DNA of 64,000 nt from Deltaproteobacteria bacterium (GCA_017303575.1 JAFLCL010000012.1:1-64000); one strand, 5' to 3'. Counted from the first letter of the stretch, positions 45,026 to 56,861 are shown. A program made the numbers and translations. Notes: generated from the letters alone by a model not told the origin.

Positions 45026-46201
45026 ATGCGTGAGCTCCGACTCGTCAAGGACGTGCGCACCTCGGTCGACGCGGGTCATCCCTGGATCTACCGCGACGCG
45101 ATCGAGCGCCACGACGCGGCGCCCGGCGAGGTCGTCCGCGTGGTCGATCGTGATCGCAGCACGCTCGCGATCGGCTTCGTCGACGAGGGCGTGATCGGCG
45201 TTCGTGTGCTCGGCCGCAAGAAGACCGAGGTGGAGGGCGACGTGATCGCGGGGCGTCTCGCGTCCGCGCTCGCGGCGCGTGCGCCGTTCGTCGGCGAGGA
45301 CACGACGGCGTTCCGCTGGGTGCACGGCGAGGGCGACCGCTTGCCTGGCATCGTGATCGATCTCTACGACACGCACGCCGTGATCCGCTTCGACTCCGTC
45401 GGCGCCGAGCGATTCGTCCTCTCGCAGACGGGCTCGGTGGAGTCGCTGGCGGCCATGCTTCGAACGGCTCGGCCGAGCCTGCGTGGTGTCCTCTTCCGAA
45501 GAGGTCGCGGCGAGACCAAGGACGTTCGCGTCGTGTGGGGAGAGAAGCCGCCCGAGCGCGTGTCGATCCGCGAGCACGGGATGACGCTCTTGGCCGATCT
45601 GTTCCACGGACAGAAGACCGGGCTCTTCCTCGATCACCGCGAGTCACGTCACCGCGTGCGTGCGCTCTCCGCTGGGCGGGAGGTGCTGAACCTGTACGGC
45701 TACACGGGAGGCTTCTCGGTCGCCGCGGGGCTCGGCGGTGCCACGCGTGTGGAGACCGTGGACGTCGCGGACGCCGCCCTCGGCCTCGCGCGAGAGAGCT
45801 GGGAAGCGAACGGCCTTCCGGCGAGCGCACACACGACGCACACCGAGGACGTGCCGCGATTCCTCGAGAAGGCCCGAGAGGCCAATCGCCAGTACGACCT
45901 CATCGTGGGCGATCCGCCGAGCTTCGCGCCCAACGAGACCGCGGTGCCCAACGCGATGCGCAGCTATCGCGCGCTCCACCGCGCTTGTCTGCGTCTCTTG
46001 CGCCCAGGCGGGCTCTATCTGGCCGCGAGCTGCTCGAGCCACATCGGCACCGAGCGCTTCGACCGCACGATCCGCGAGGCCCTCGAGAAGGTGCCGCGCC
46101 ACGTCCGCATCCTCGAGCGCTGGGGCGGCGCTGCCGATCACCCCCGATTGCCGGCCTTCCCCGAAGGCGACTACCTCAAGTGCGTGCTGCTCGGCGTCTG
46201 A
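45026..46201 (+). CDS. RlmI/RlmK-type 23S rRNA (cytosine-C5) methyltransferase-like protein
   Basis: A 391-residue SAM enzyme. The N-terminal PUA-like part (RLVKDVRTSVDAGHPWIYRD) and second domain FVGEDTTAFRWVHGEGDRLPG precede the catalytic domain: GQKTGLFLDHRESRHRV, VLNLYGYTGGFSVAAGLGGA (motif I), DLIVGDPPSFAPNET (motif IV, DPPSF) and LYLAASCSSHI (motif VI Cys). These are the hallmarks of RlmI-like RNA methyltransferases. An earlier GTG/ATG would add 14 residues. Divergent from the DAF lipoprotein. The exact target base is unproven. Confidence 0.85.
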   Translation: MRELRLVKDVRTSVDAGHPWIYRDAIERHDAAPGEVVRVVDRDRSTLAIGFVDEGVIGVRVLGRKKTEVEGDVIAGRLASALAARAPFVGEDTTAFRWVHGEGDRLPGIVIDLYDTHAVIRFDSVGAERFVLSQTGSVESLAAMLRTARPSLRGVLFRRGRGETKDVRVVWGEKPPERVSIREHGMTLLADLFHGQKTGLFLDHRESRHRVRALSAGREVLNLYGYTGGFSVAAGLGGATRVETVDVADAALGLARESWEANGLPASAHTTHTEDVPRFLEKAREANRQYDLIVGDPPSFAPNETAVPNAMRSYRALHRACLRLLRPGGLYLAASCSSHIGTERFDRTIREALEKVPRHVRILERWGGAADHPRLPAFPEGDYLKCVLLGV

Positions 46202-47546
46202 CCGCCAGACCGAGCAGAACCAGCAGCGCGAACGTGCCAGTCGAGGATCGGGACGTCGTCGTGCGACAGCCGCAATTGGCGCTGCCCATCGGCCTCATCC
46301 AGGTCCCTGCGTCGACGCCAGGCGGGACGTAGGCGTCGGCGTTGCTCGCGCCGGCGTCGGCGGTGGTGGTCATTCCCGCGTCCGTGGTGGTCATTCCCGC
46401 GTCGGGCGCGGGTGCCGAGAACGGCACGATCTCGAGCGCGTCGAAGACGATGCCGATCATGTCGCCGACAGGCTTGCCGCTGTCGTCGCCGACGTGGACT
46501 TCGTAGTCGGTGTCCGCAGCGAACGTGAATCGACCGAGCGAGTGCTCGGGGCCCGAGGCTTGATCGATCATCACGTCCGCGGTCCCTCCCGCGTGCGTGA
46601 TCCGATAAGGGGCCATCCGGCTCTCGGCGTACGGCGCCGCGGTGTGCACGACGAGCTCGTACTCGCCCGCGTCCGCGAAGCGAACGTGCCAGACGCCGTA
46701 GTTCGAGGGGCCCGTGTCGTCGATCGCGTTGGTCCAGCGGAGGCTGCCGCCGTAGCCGGCGTCGGTGGCCGTGCGCCAGTAGCGGAGATCACCGCCGAGG
46801 AACACGCACGCATCACCGTCGTCGATCACGCGGCCTTCGCTCGGCACCGGGTCGCACGTCGGTGCGGGCGCACCCGTCCAGAACTCCTCGCCCATCTCGT
46901 CCCACACGAGGCCGAGGCCGTTCGAGTAGTTCATGAAGCGGCTCTCGTACACGGAGCAGCCAGTGGGCGTGCAGCCGTTGTAGTAGTGGGTGACCGTCTG
47001 GATCCACTCCATGTGGCGCGCGCCGCGCACGACCACGGAATTCATCCAGGCCAACGCCTGCTCGCGCGTGTCGACGCCGTCGATGTAGACGCTGCGGATC
47101 ACCATCGCGATCGTGAAGTCGATCGCGGCCTCGACGTTGCCCGCGATGAGGAGGATGCGGTCGCCCTCGCGCATGAGCGTCTGGTCGTAGGTGCCCGCGT
47201 CGAACTGGAACATGCCGAGGCCGCCCTGACGATCGGCGCAGGGGCCGTCGCCGGAGCCCGCGATCACCGGCCCACCCGCGCAGTCCACGCTGTCGGGCCC
47301 CTGGCACGCCCACGTCGCCTCGCTCCAGCAGTGCGCGAGGCCCGTCTCGTTCTGGGCGATGCCCGCGAGCAGCACACCGTTCGTGAGCCCGCGCGCCGCG
47401 GCCGCGTCTCGGATCTGCGTGAGGCGCACGCGACGCTCGGCGGCCGTGAGATCGGCCTCGGCCACGGCGAGCGGTCGGGGCTCTTGCGCGCAGCCGGAGA
47501 CCGCCAACGAGGCGAGCACGACGAGGAGGACACGACGGAACGACAT
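46176..47546 (-). CDS. Lysozyme-like MYXO-CTERM surface protein
   Basis: A 456-residue protein: lipoprotein-like signal (VLASLAVSGCAQEP), then a helical lysozyme-type region (LLAGIAQNETGLAHC with a candidate catalytic Glu, GGLGMFQFDAGTYDQT), then a beta-rich GGSLRWTNAIDDTGPSNYGVW segment like golvesin C-terminal domains, a DA/T-rich linker (DAGMTTTDAGMTTTADAG), and the tail MGSANCGCRTTTS - hydrophobic helix - RRRAART. It could cut peptidoglycan at the surface. Its 3' end overlaps the convergent rRNA methyltransferase gene by 26 bp. Confidence 0.75.
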   Translation of the reverse strand: MSFRRVLLVVLASLAVSGCAQEPRPLAVAEADLTAAERRVRLTQIRDAAAARGLTNGVLLAGIAQNETGLAHCWSEATWACQGPDSVDCAGGPVIAGSGDGPCADRQGGLGMFQFDAGTYDQTLMREGDRILLIAGNVEAAIDFTIAMVIRSVYIDGVDTREQALAWMNSVVVRGARHMEWIQTVTHYYNGCTPTGCSVYESRFMNYSNGLGLVWDEMGEEFWTGAPAPTCDPVPSEGRVIDDGDACVFLGGDLRYWRTATDAGYGGSLRWTNAIDDTGPSNYGVWHVRFADAGEYELVVHTAAPYAESRMAPYRITHAGGTADVMIDQASGPEHSLGRFTFAADTDYEVHVGDDSGKPVGDMIGIVFDALEIVPFSAPAPDAGMTTTDAGMTTTADAGASNADAYVPPGVDAGTWMRPMGSANCGCRTTTSRSSTGTFALLVLLGLAVRRRAART

Positions 47547-47595
47547 GACGCGATGGTACGTCGAGCGAGGGCCAGACGACATCGCCCTTCCCAGA

Positions 47596-48249
47596 TCAGC
47601 GATCGGCGCGTGGATGCGCGTGGGGGAGGTGCTCGAGCGTCCAGGCGTGCTCGTGGTGATCGCGCAGGCCCTCGGGCACCACGTACGTCGGATCGAGGCG
47701 CGCCCGCAGCCGCGCGATGCTCGCGTGATCACGCTGCGACACCACCGCGAGGCCGGCGTCGAGCAAGAGCGCCGTCGCCACGCCCACGCCCTTCTGGAAG
47801 CGACGCACGGGCACGAGGCGACAGCCGTCGCTGATCACCTGACTGCCGCACGCGGCGCTCATGTCGGTGAGCATCGCGAGCTCGACGCGCTCGGCCTCTG
47901 CGAACGCGAGCATCGCGCGCGCGCCCGCGATCATCGGCTCGGTGAGATCGACACCGTGCTCGTCGAGCACACGCGCACGCCCAGCGAGCACGTCGAAGCC
48001 ATCGCCTCCGTGGAGGTCGGGCATCGTGCGCGGCGTGCCCATCCCGTGTTGCTCGGGGCAGAACGGGAGCAGACGCAGCGTCGGCAGAGAGAACAAGCCT
48101 CCATCGCCGCGACCCATGCCGTAGTCGGTGCCGTCCACGCCACACTGCCACCCTGCCAGACAACCGCTCACGAGCACGCGCCAAGGCTCTTGCGCGCTGG
48201 GCGCTCGGAGCGAGTCGATCCGCGAGCGGTGGTGGGGCAAGAGCGGCAT
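47596..48249 (-). CDS. DUF523-family protein
   Basis: A 217-residue protein with VLVSGCLAGWQCGVDG and LPFCPEQHGMGTPR, the two Cys-bearing blocks of DUF523, which includes 2-thiouracil desulfidase-like enzymes. A third Cys pair follows in MSAACGSQVISDGCR. An iron-sulfur or thiol-active role is plausible but not shown. Its ATG overlaps the lectin-like gene stop by TGATG. Confidence 0.82.
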   Translation of the reverse strand: MPLLPHHRSRIDSLRAPSAQEPWRVLVSGCLAGWQCGVDGTDYGMGRGDGGLFSLPTLRLLPFCPEQHGMGTPRTMPDLHGGDGFDVLAGRARVLDEHGVDLTEPMIAGARAMLAFAEAERVELAMLTDMSAACGSQVISDGCRLVPVRRFQKGVGVATALLLDAGLAVVSQRDHASIARLRARLDPTYVVPEGLRDHHEHAWTLEHLPHAHPRADR

Positions 48250-49082
48250 CAGGGAACCGGAGCTTCGCAGATGAACGAGAAGTCGTTGGACGCGTCGTCG
48301 CAGCTGGCCGCGTCCCACGTGCCCGCGGTCTGGAGGATCACGCAGCCTGCGGCCAGCCGCGTCGCGGGCTCCATCGCGGCCCACGCCGTGTACGACGGGG
48401 CGCTGCCATCGACCCAGCGGTAGCGCTCGTCGACGGCCGCAGGGACCCGTAGCGGGTCATCCGTCATGCCGATCCATGCGTTGCGATCGATCGAGGGACG
48501 CAGGCCGTCCTGCTCCGCCGCCTCTCCGAACACCACGAGATCATAGGCCGGTGAGAAGCCGCGACAGACCGAGCGCGCGAGGTTCCACGACGCGATGGGA
48601 CGGCAATAGAGGTAGGCGCTGCGTCCGCGGGTGATCGCCTCGCACAGAACCCGTTCACCCCCCGTCGTCGGCACCATGCACGCGCCGTCGTCGACGATGC
48701 CGTTGCAGTCGTCGTCGCGCGCGTTGCACGTCTCGGGCACGCAGATGGGGGTGATGAACGCGTCGGGCGGCACGAACGCATCGGGCGGCACGAACGCATC
48801 GGGCGGCGCGAACGCATCAGGCGGCACGAACGCATCGGGCGGGCTGAACGCGTCAGGGGCCCACGCGTCGGTGCCCACGATCACGAAGGCGTCGGGATCC
48901 GCGGGCGGTGGAGCATCGAGCGCCGCATCGGCACCGAGCGGGACCCACGCGTCGAGGCTCGGCACCGCTGTGTCCGTCACCAACGGGCCGCCAGCGTCGC
49001 CGTCGAGATCAGCACGGTTGACGAAACAGCCGCTCGCGAGCAGCGCACACGACACGAGCACGACGACGAAACGAAGAATCAC
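48249..49082 (-). CDS. C-type-lectin-like lipoprotein, paralog
   Basis: A 277-residue lipoprotein (VSCALLASGCFVNRADL) paralogous to 43379-44188. The linker is a run of PPDAF repeats. The MopE motif is CNARDDDCNGIVDDGAC. The lectin-like domain includes YLYCRPIASWNLARSVCRGF, AWIGMTDDPLRVP, YRWVDGSAPSYTAWAAMEP, CVILQTAGTWDAASCDD and FSFICE. The shared GCFVNR(G/A)DL start and ICEAPVP/VCEAPVLP end show duplication. It may follow the amidase on one transcript. Confidence 0.8.
   Translation of the reverse strand: MILRFVVVLVSCALLASGCFVNRADLDGDAGGPLVTDTAVPSLDAWVPLGADAALDAPPPADPDAFVIVGTDAWAPDAFSPPDAFVPPDAFAPPDAFVPPDAFVPPDAFITPICVPETCNARDDDCNGIVDDGACMVPTTGGERVLCEAITRGRSAYLYCRPIASWNLARSVCRGFSPAYDLVVFGEAAEQDGLRPSIDRNAWIGMTDDPLRVPAAVDERYRWVDGSAPSYTAWAAMEPATRLAAGCVILQTAGTWDAASCDDASNDFSFICEAPVP
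48756..48855 (-). repeat. 18-bp in-frame tandem repeat encoding PPDAFV
   Basis: Five full copies plus a partial of GAACGCATCGGGCGGCAC, differing at one or two bases, in phase with the codons. The coding strand gives PDAFVP and PDAFAP units. Near-identity of copies suggests recent expansion. Confidence 0.85.
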
Positions 49083-49146
49083 GCGCCCAGCATGCCCCAG
49101 AGGTGGGCCGCGCGAAACGCCCGCGAGCTCTCGCGCGTACCGACGC

Positions 49147-50505
49147 TCACGCGCAGGGGGCGACGCGAGGCCACGGCATCGCTTCCTCGAGCGCGAGCGC
49201 GAGGCCGAGAAGCGTGGCCTCGTCGTGCATGTGCCCGATCAGCTGCACGCCGATCGGGAGGCCTGTCGCCGTACGTGACGCAGGCAAGGAAAGCGCTGGC
49301 TCGCCCGTGGCGTTGAGGATCCCGGTGAACGGGAAGTGATCGAGGATGCGCGAGAGCGCGTCCTCGAAGGGCACATCGGTCGCGAGGTGACCGAGCGTGG
49401 GTGGCGGATGGCCGAGCACGGGACAGAGCAGCACGTCGTGCGCGCGACGCGACGCCGTGTGTGACGCCGCGAACCGACGCAGCCGACGCAGGCTCGACGC
49501 GAGGGCGCGCGGCTCGCGCTCGCACCAGCGCGAGAGGCCCTTCGTCCAGGGCTCGAGCCGGCTGCGATCGAAGCGCGGATGAACCAAGGCCCGACCGCCA
49601 CGATCCTGCACCCAGGCGAGGAGCGCCCAATAGCGCACGAAGTCGTGGATGATCTCCGAAGGAAAGGGACAGTCGATCGCCTCGACCGAGTGGCCCATTC
49701 CCGCGAGCACGCGCGCTGTCTCTTCGACGGCCTTCGTATGCGACGGATCGACCGCGCGGCCGATCGGTGATCGCGTGAAATGGCCGATGCGGAGCGTGCC
49801 AGTCGGTCGTCGCACCTCATCGAGGGGACGTCGGGGACGGAGGTGGGAATCGAGCGCGCTCCAGAACGCGATGGTGTCTCTCACGGTGCGCGTCACGACG
49901 CCGTGGACTCCGACGTTGATGGGCAGCAGGCGTGAGGCCTCGATGTCGAAGCGACCGCGAGTGGGCTTGAGCCCCACGAGCCCGCAAGACGCTGCGGGAA
50001 TACGAATCGAGCCGCCGCCGTCGCTCGCGTGCGCGATCGGGACGACGCCGGAGGCCACCAACGACGCCGCGCCGCCCGAGCTGCCTCCGCTCGATCGCGT
50101 GGGGTCCCAGGGATTGCGTGTGGGCGCTCGACCGAGCGGCTCCGTGGTGCCCGTCATGCCCAGCTCGGGCGTCGCGCTCTTGCCGAGGCTCACGAGGCCG
50201 AGCGCGACGAGGTGCCTCACGGTCGGATCGGTGCGCGTGGAGACGGCGCCCTCGACGGCCGCTGTGCCCCACCCGATCGGCACGCCGGTCACGTGCGTCA
50301 GATCCTTGATGAACGTGGGCACGCCCGCGAGCGGTCCGCTCGCACGATCGATCTCCGTTCGCGCGCGCTCGAAGGTCTCCGTCACGATGGCGCCCAGCGG
50401 ACGCGCGGCCTTCGCACGCTCGATCGCGGCCTCGAGCACCTCGCGTCGCGACACGTCGCCGCGTCGGATCCGTTCGGCCGTCTCGACCGCATCCCATTCC
50501 TTCAT
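49147..50505 (-). CDS. Amidase-signature family hydrolase
   Basis: A 452-residue amidase. The Ser-cisSer-Lys triad is visible: Lys in PTFIKDLTHVTG, the Gly/Ser loop RSSGGSSGGAASLVASG holding the cis-Ser, and the nucleophile Ser in ASDGGGSIRIPAASCG. C-terminal parts (CPVLGHPPPTLGHLA, FTGILNATGEPALSLPA, GLPIGVQLIG) are also typical. No signal peptide, so cytosolic. The substrate amide cannot be named. The ATG at 50505 gives the normal MKEWDAVETAERIRRGD start. Divergent from the PHP lipoprotein, 51 bp apart. Confidence 0.88.
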   Translation of the reverse strand: MKEWDAVETAERIRRGDVSRREVLEAAIERAKAARPLGAIVTETFERARTEIDRASGPLAGVPTFIKDLTHVTGVPIGWGTAAVEGAVSTRTDPTVRHLVALGLVSLGKSATPELGMTGTTEPLGRAPTRNPWDPTRSSGGSSGGAASLVASGVVPIAHASDGGGSIRIPAASCGLVGLKPTRGRFDIEASRLLPINVGVHGVVTRTVRDTIAFWSALDSHLRPRRPLDEVRRPTGTLRIGHFTRSPIGRAVDPSHTKAVEETARVLAGMGHSVEAIDCPFPSEIIHDFVRYWALLAWVQDRGGRALVHPRFDRSRLEPWTKGLSRWCEREPRALASSLRRLRRFAASHTASRRAHDVLLCPVLGHPPPTLGHLATDVPFEDALSRILDHFPFTGILNATGEPALSLPASRTATGLPIGVQLIGHMHDEATLLGLALALEEAMPWPRVAPCA

Positions 50506-50556
50506 GGCACCAACGTACCGCGACACGCATCCCGTGTGCTCGTGCATGATGATCGG

Positions 50557-52038
50557 ATGCGCCCTTCTCTTCCGGTGCTCGCGCTCTGCATCGCGACGAC
50601 GCCGTCCTGCACACCACGCGAAGAGATGCCCGACGCGTTCGTGGTGGAGGACGAGGACACGGGAGCGAGCGTGGACGATGCGCGCGCCGAGCCCGACGCG
50701 GGCCCGCCGCTCACGCCGTGGCCCGATGGGCTCGCGTCGATCGGCGCCATGACCCGCCGCGACTTCCACCTCGCGCGCGCCATCGTCCATGCGCACTCGC
50801 CGCTCTCGCACGACGCCTGCGACGGAGAGGGATGGGTGGATGGCGAGCTCGCGGACACCGAGTGCCTCGAGCACCTGCGCGACGCTGTGTGCCGCCTCCA
50901 CCTCGACACGCTGTGGCTCACCGATCACGCCCCGCACGTCGAGGAGCCGAGCTTCGAGGCCGCACACTGGCCGCTGGGCGAGAGCGACGACGTCGTGCGC
51001 GACGAGGAGGGACATGCGATCGCCGCGCACTGGGGCTGCGATGACGGCCACCGTGTGCTCGTCATGGTCGGCTCGGAGAACGAGATGATGCCGGTCGGTT
51101 TGCGTCGTCCGCCGACCGAAGATCCGGCAGTGCTCGCGGACCCTGCGCGGCTGGGCGCGCTCTACGACGCCGACGGTCCCGAAGCGGCCGCGGCCTTCCG
51201 GGCTGCGGGCGCGATCGTCCTCTACGCACACACCGAGGGGCACTCGCTCGAGCAGATCCGCAGCTCGGCGCCCGACGGCATCGAGATCTACAACACGCAC
51301 GCGAACGTCGATCCCAACATCCGTGAGGAGCTCTTGGGCCTGGGGCGCCTCGACTACGCGGCGATGTTGCTGCGCTTCACCAACGCGGCGAGCCGGATGG
51401 AGCCCGACCTCGCGCTGCTCTCGTTCCTCAGCGAGAACCGCGTCGCGCTCAATCGATGGGACACGCTGCTCGCGGAGGGCATGCACCTCGTCGGCACCGG
51501 CGGCTGCGACGCGCACGAGAACACCTTCACCACCCTGATGCCGGACGGCGAGCGGGGCGACTCGTACCGACGGATGATGTACTGGCACACTCACCACCTG
51601 CTCGTGCGAGGCGAGGGACGAGACGCGATGATGGAGGCGCTCGGACACGGGCGGCTCTTCTTGACGTTCGAGGTCTTCGGCACGCCCGTGGGCTTCGACT
51701 TCGTCGGCACGAACGGCAGTGTCGTGTGCGAGATGGGCGACGACTGCGCCGTGGGCGCGACGCTGCGCGTGACGCGGCCCAGCCTGCCCGAGGGATTCCC
51801 GAGCGAGCCCACGCCCAGCATCCGACTGAGGATCCTGCGCGCGGCCGCGGGCGGCGCGATCGAGGTGGCCAGTGGGACGGGCGAGACGCTCGAGCACGTG
51901 ACCACCGAGGCGGGCGTCTACCGGGCAGAGGTGCTCATCGTGCCAGAGCACGCACGCCCGTACCTGGCGCGCTCCGCCGACGAGCTCGTGCGCGAGGTGC
52001 CTTGGGTGTACGCCAATCCCATCTACGTCATCGACTGA
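50557..52038 (+). CDS. PHP-domain lipoprotein
   Basis: A 493-residue lipoprotein (ALCIATTPSCTPRE). A polymerase-and-histidinol-phosphatase metal site is seen: VHAHSPLSHDAC (HxH), LTDHAPHVEE, IVLYAHTEGHS and GGCDAHENTF. The C-terminal 140 residues form a beta-sandwich (GTPVGFDFVGTNGSVVCEMG, AEVLIVPEHARPYLARSAD). It is a probable surface phosphoesterase; substrate unknown. The start follows the signal-peptide reading. Confidence 0.78.
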   Translation: MRPSLPVLALCIATTPSCTPREEMPDAFVVEDEDTGASVDDARAEPDAGPPLTPWPDGLASIGAMTRRDFHLARAIVHAHSPLSHDACDGEGWVDGELADTECLEHLRDAVCRLHLDTLWLTDHAPHVEEPSFEAAHWPLGESDDVVRDEEGHAIAAHWGCDDGHRVLVMVGSENEMMPVGLRRPPTEDPAVLADPARLGALYDADGPEAAAAFRAAGAIVLYAHTEGHSLEQIRSSAPDGIEIYNTHANVDPNIREELLGLGRLDYAAMLLRFTNAASRMEPDLALLSFLSENRVALNRWDTLLAEGMHLVGTGGCDAHENTFTTLMPDGERGDSYRRMMYWHTHHLLVRGEGRDAMMEALGHGRLFLTFEVFGTPVGFDFVGTNGSVVCEMGDDCAVGATLRVTRPSLPEGFPSEPTPSIRLRILRAAAGGAIEVASGTGETLEHVTTEAGVYRAEVLIVPEHARPYLARSADELVREVPWVYANPIYVID

Positions 52039-52054
52039 CTTCGCGCTTTGGCCC

Positions 52055-52098
52055 GCTCGATTGGCCTGCTCGATTGGCGCGCTCGATTGGCATGCTCG
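52055..52098. repeat. 13-bp tandem repeat
   Basis: GCTCGATTGGC followed by two variable bases occurs three times in a row, then a partial copy, in the spacer between the convergent PHP gene and the activator gene. No function inferred. Confidence 0.8.
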
Positions 52099-52135
52099 CC
52101 GGGCACGATCGATGGGTCGCTCGTGGGCTGGCGTC

Positions 52136-53767
52136 TCACCCTCCTCTGCGGGTCAAGCCCAGCTTCTTCATGCGGCTCTGGAGCGTCGTGGGAGGCAGAC
52201 CGAGGATCTCGGCCGCGCCGCCTTCGCCGTAGACACGGCCACCGGTGCGCGCGAGCACGTGCGCCACGTGGCGTCGCTCGTTCTCCGCGAGCGTCACCGG
52301 CACCGTGTCCGTGGGCGAATCGGGGGTCAGCACCGGGCCCTCTGCGCGCGCATCGAGCCCCAGCTCGCGCGGGCCCAGCCGCGTCGTCGTCGCGACGAGC
52401 ATCGCGCGCTCGAGCACGTTCGCGAGCTCGCGCACGTTGCCCGGCCAGCTGCGGCGCGCGAGCGCCTCGAGGCCCGCGTCGGTGACCACGAATCCCTTCT
52501 TGCCCGTGCGCGGACCGAGCTCCGCGAGGAGCGCCACACACAATGAGGGAAGATCCTCCAGCCGCTCACGCAAGGGTGGCAGTGTCAGCGGGAACACCTC
52601 GAGTCGATAATAGAGGTCCTCCCGAAAGCGCCCCTCGGCGACTGCCCTCTTCAGATCGACGTGGGTGGCCGCCAGGACGCGCACGTCGAGCTTCTGCGGT
52701 CGATCGGAGCCGACGGCCTGGACCTCGCCCATCTGGAGGACACGGAGCAGCTTTGCCTGCAAGTCGAGGGGCAGCTCCCCGATCTCGTCGAGCAACAACG
52801 TGCCTCCGTGCGCGCTCTTGAAGCGCCCCAGTCGATCCCGGCTCGCTCCTGAAAAGGCCCCTCGGACGTGACCGAACAGCTCGCTCTCGAGCAGGTCTCT
52901 GGGGATCGCGGCGCAATTGACCGCCACGAACGCCTTGTCGCGTCGCGCGCTCGCACGGTGGATGGCCTGGGCCAAGCGCTCCTTGCCGGTGCCCGTCTCG
53001 CCCAGGATCAGGATCGGGGTGCTCGCGCTGGCGACCTGCTCGACGCGTCGCGCGAGCTGCCTCATGAGCGGCGAGCGACTGACGCCCAGGCTCGAGTCCT
53101 CGCGACCGTTCATCTGCTCTTCGAGCGCACGCGCATGCTCGAGCGCGTCGCGTCCCAGCGTCGCGAGCTCGCGCGCTTGCTGGTGGCTCTTGATCGCGAG
53201 CGCGAGGATGCGCGCGTACACCTCGACGAGGTCGACGACGCTCGTGGGGTACGAGACGCACTCGCGACGATCGAGCGTGAGCACGCCGAGCACGTCGTCT
53301 CCCGCCGCGAGGGGCGCCACCATGCAGGCGTGGCCGTGCGGGAGGTCGAGCACGCCGTCGAACGGGTCGCCATCGCCGTGCGCGTGATCGTCCTCGGTGT
53401 AGGCGCGGGCCCGGCGGGTCTCGAGCGCCTCGCGCAGGCTCGGGAAGTCGTCGAGCGACAGGGCGTGCTGCTTCACGACGTCGCTGGCGAGCGGTCCCTT
53501 ACTCGCCCTCGGGCGCAGGGTGCGACCGTCGGCGTCCAGCGAGAACACGACGGCGAGCTCGTACGGCGCGAGGCGCGAGAGACCCTCGAGACCTCGGCGG
53601 AGCAGCTCCTCGAGCGGCGCGTCCGTCGCCGCCCGGGCGAGCTCGGCCAGGTCGCGGGTGGCGGGCGCAGGAGTCGCGACGACCGCGAGGGAGGGTGTGG
53701 GCGGGGGAGCGCCGAGGCCTGCGAGGGTCTGGGTCGTCTCGTCCGACCGGTCCGTAGCGGACGGCAT
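52136..53767 (-). CDS. Sigma-54-dependent transcriptional activator with GAF domain
   Basis: A 543-residue enhancer-binding protein. A GAF-like sensor (about residues 40-215, LAVVFSLDADGRTLRP, CMVAPLAAGDDVLGVLTLD) is followed by the AAA+ domain: Walker A GETGTGKERLAQ, the sigma-54-contacting loop GAFSGA (GAFTGA variant), Walker B GGTLLLDEIGELP, and the sensor region LPPLRERLEDLP. A Fis-type helix-turn-helix (AAEILGLPPTTLQSRMKKLG) closes it. The domain order resembles NorR. Divergent from katG, whose upstream DNA contains a matching promoter and repeats, so katG is its likely target. Confidence 0.9.
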   Translation of the reverse strand: MPSATDRSDETTQTLAGLGAPPPTPSLAVVATPAPATRDLAELARAATDAPLEELLRRGLEGLSRLAPYELAVVFSLDADGRTLRPRASKGPLASDVVKQHALSLDDFPSLREALETRRARAYTEDDHAHGDGDPFDGVLDLPHGHACMVAPLAAGDDVLGVLTLDRRECVSYPTSVVDLVEVYARILALAIKSHQQARELATLGRDALEHARALEEQMNGREDSSLGVSRSPLMRQLARRVEQVASASTPILILGETGTGKERLAQAIHRASARRDKAFVAVNCAAIPRDLLESELFGHVRGAFSGASRDRLGRFKSAHGGTLLLDEIGELPLDLQAKLLRVLQMGEVQAVGSDRPQKLDVRVLAATHVDLKRAVAEGRFREDLYYRLEVFPLTLPPLRERLEDLPSLCVALLAELGPRTGKKGFVVTDAGLEALARRSWPGNVRELANVLERAMLVATTTRLGPRELGLDARAEGPVLTPDSPTDTVPVTLAENERRHVAHVLARTGGRVYGEGGAAEILGLPPTTLQSRMKKLGLTRRGG

Positions 53768-53788
53768 GGTCGGAGCCTGACCTCCCGG

Positions 53789-56189
<2,401 letters not shown>

Positions 56190-56199
56190 GCTGGTCACA

Positions 56200-56306
56200 C
56201 GCGCCTTTCGGCGCGGCTCGGGGGCTCGGGCGCCCCCGGACCCCCGTCGCTCGGTCGTCGGAGACTCCTTCCTCGACTCCCGCTCCAGGGGTTGCTTCGC
56301 AACCCC
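56200..56306 (+). terminator. Hairpin series after katG
   Basis: Three stem-loops follow the katG stop: CGCGCC-TTTC-GGCGCG (56200-56215), CGGGGGC/GCCCCCG (56219-56238) and GGGGTTGC-TTC-GCAACCCC (56288-56306). None has a clear T-run, so an intrinsic terminator is only probable. They separate katG from dps by 204 bp. Confidence 0.45.
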
Positions 56307-56393
56307 GCCGCGTGGCGCCCCAAGAGCCGATGAGCGGGATCGAGGCGTGCTAGACGGAAGATGCGCGGCGCGATGCCGCGGGAGGACAACGAC

Positions 56394-56861
56394 ATGAAGA
56401 TCGACATCGGCATCGACACGGCGAAGCGGGAAGAGATCGCGAAGAGCCTCTCGCGCGTGCTCGCGGACACCTACTCGCTCTACCTCAAGACCCACTACTT
56501 CCACTGGAACGTCACGGGCCCGATGTTCCAGACGCTGCACCTCATGTTCGAGACGCAGTACAACGAGCTGTGGCTCGCGACGGACGTGATCGCAGAGCGC
56601 ATCCGCGCGCTCGGCGTGATGTCGCCCGGCACGGGCAAGCAGTTCGCGGCGCTCACCGCGATCGCCGAGGACGAGACGGTCCCGGCGGCGCAGGACATGA
56701 TCCGCAAGCTCGTCACGGGTCACGAGACTGTCGCGCGCACGTCGCGCGAGGCGTTCAAGCACGCCGAGGACGCCAACGATCAGCCCACCTGCGACCTGCT
56801 CACGCAGCGCATGCAGATCCACGAGAAGACCGCCTGGATGCTCCGCAGCTTGCTCGAGTAG
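56394..56861 (+). CDS. dps: Dps-family DNA-protecting ferritin
   Basis: A 155-residue Dps/miniferritin. The ferroxidase site is seen in [22 protein letters not shown] (His) and the following [15 protein letters not shown] (Asp, Glu). [18 protein letters not shown] and [20 protein letters not shown] complete the bundle. ATG 56394 has GGAGG upstream; earlier ATGs would add non-family residues. It likely forms dodecamers that store iron and use peroxide, complementing katG. Confidence 0.92.
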   Translation: MKIDIGIDTAKREEIAKSLSRVLADTYSLYLKTHYFHWNVTGPMFQTLHLMFETQYNELWLATDVIAERIRALGVMSPGTGKQFAALTAIAEDETVPAAQDMIRKLVTGHETVARTSREAFKHAEDANDQPTCDLLTQRMQIHEKTAWMLRSLLE

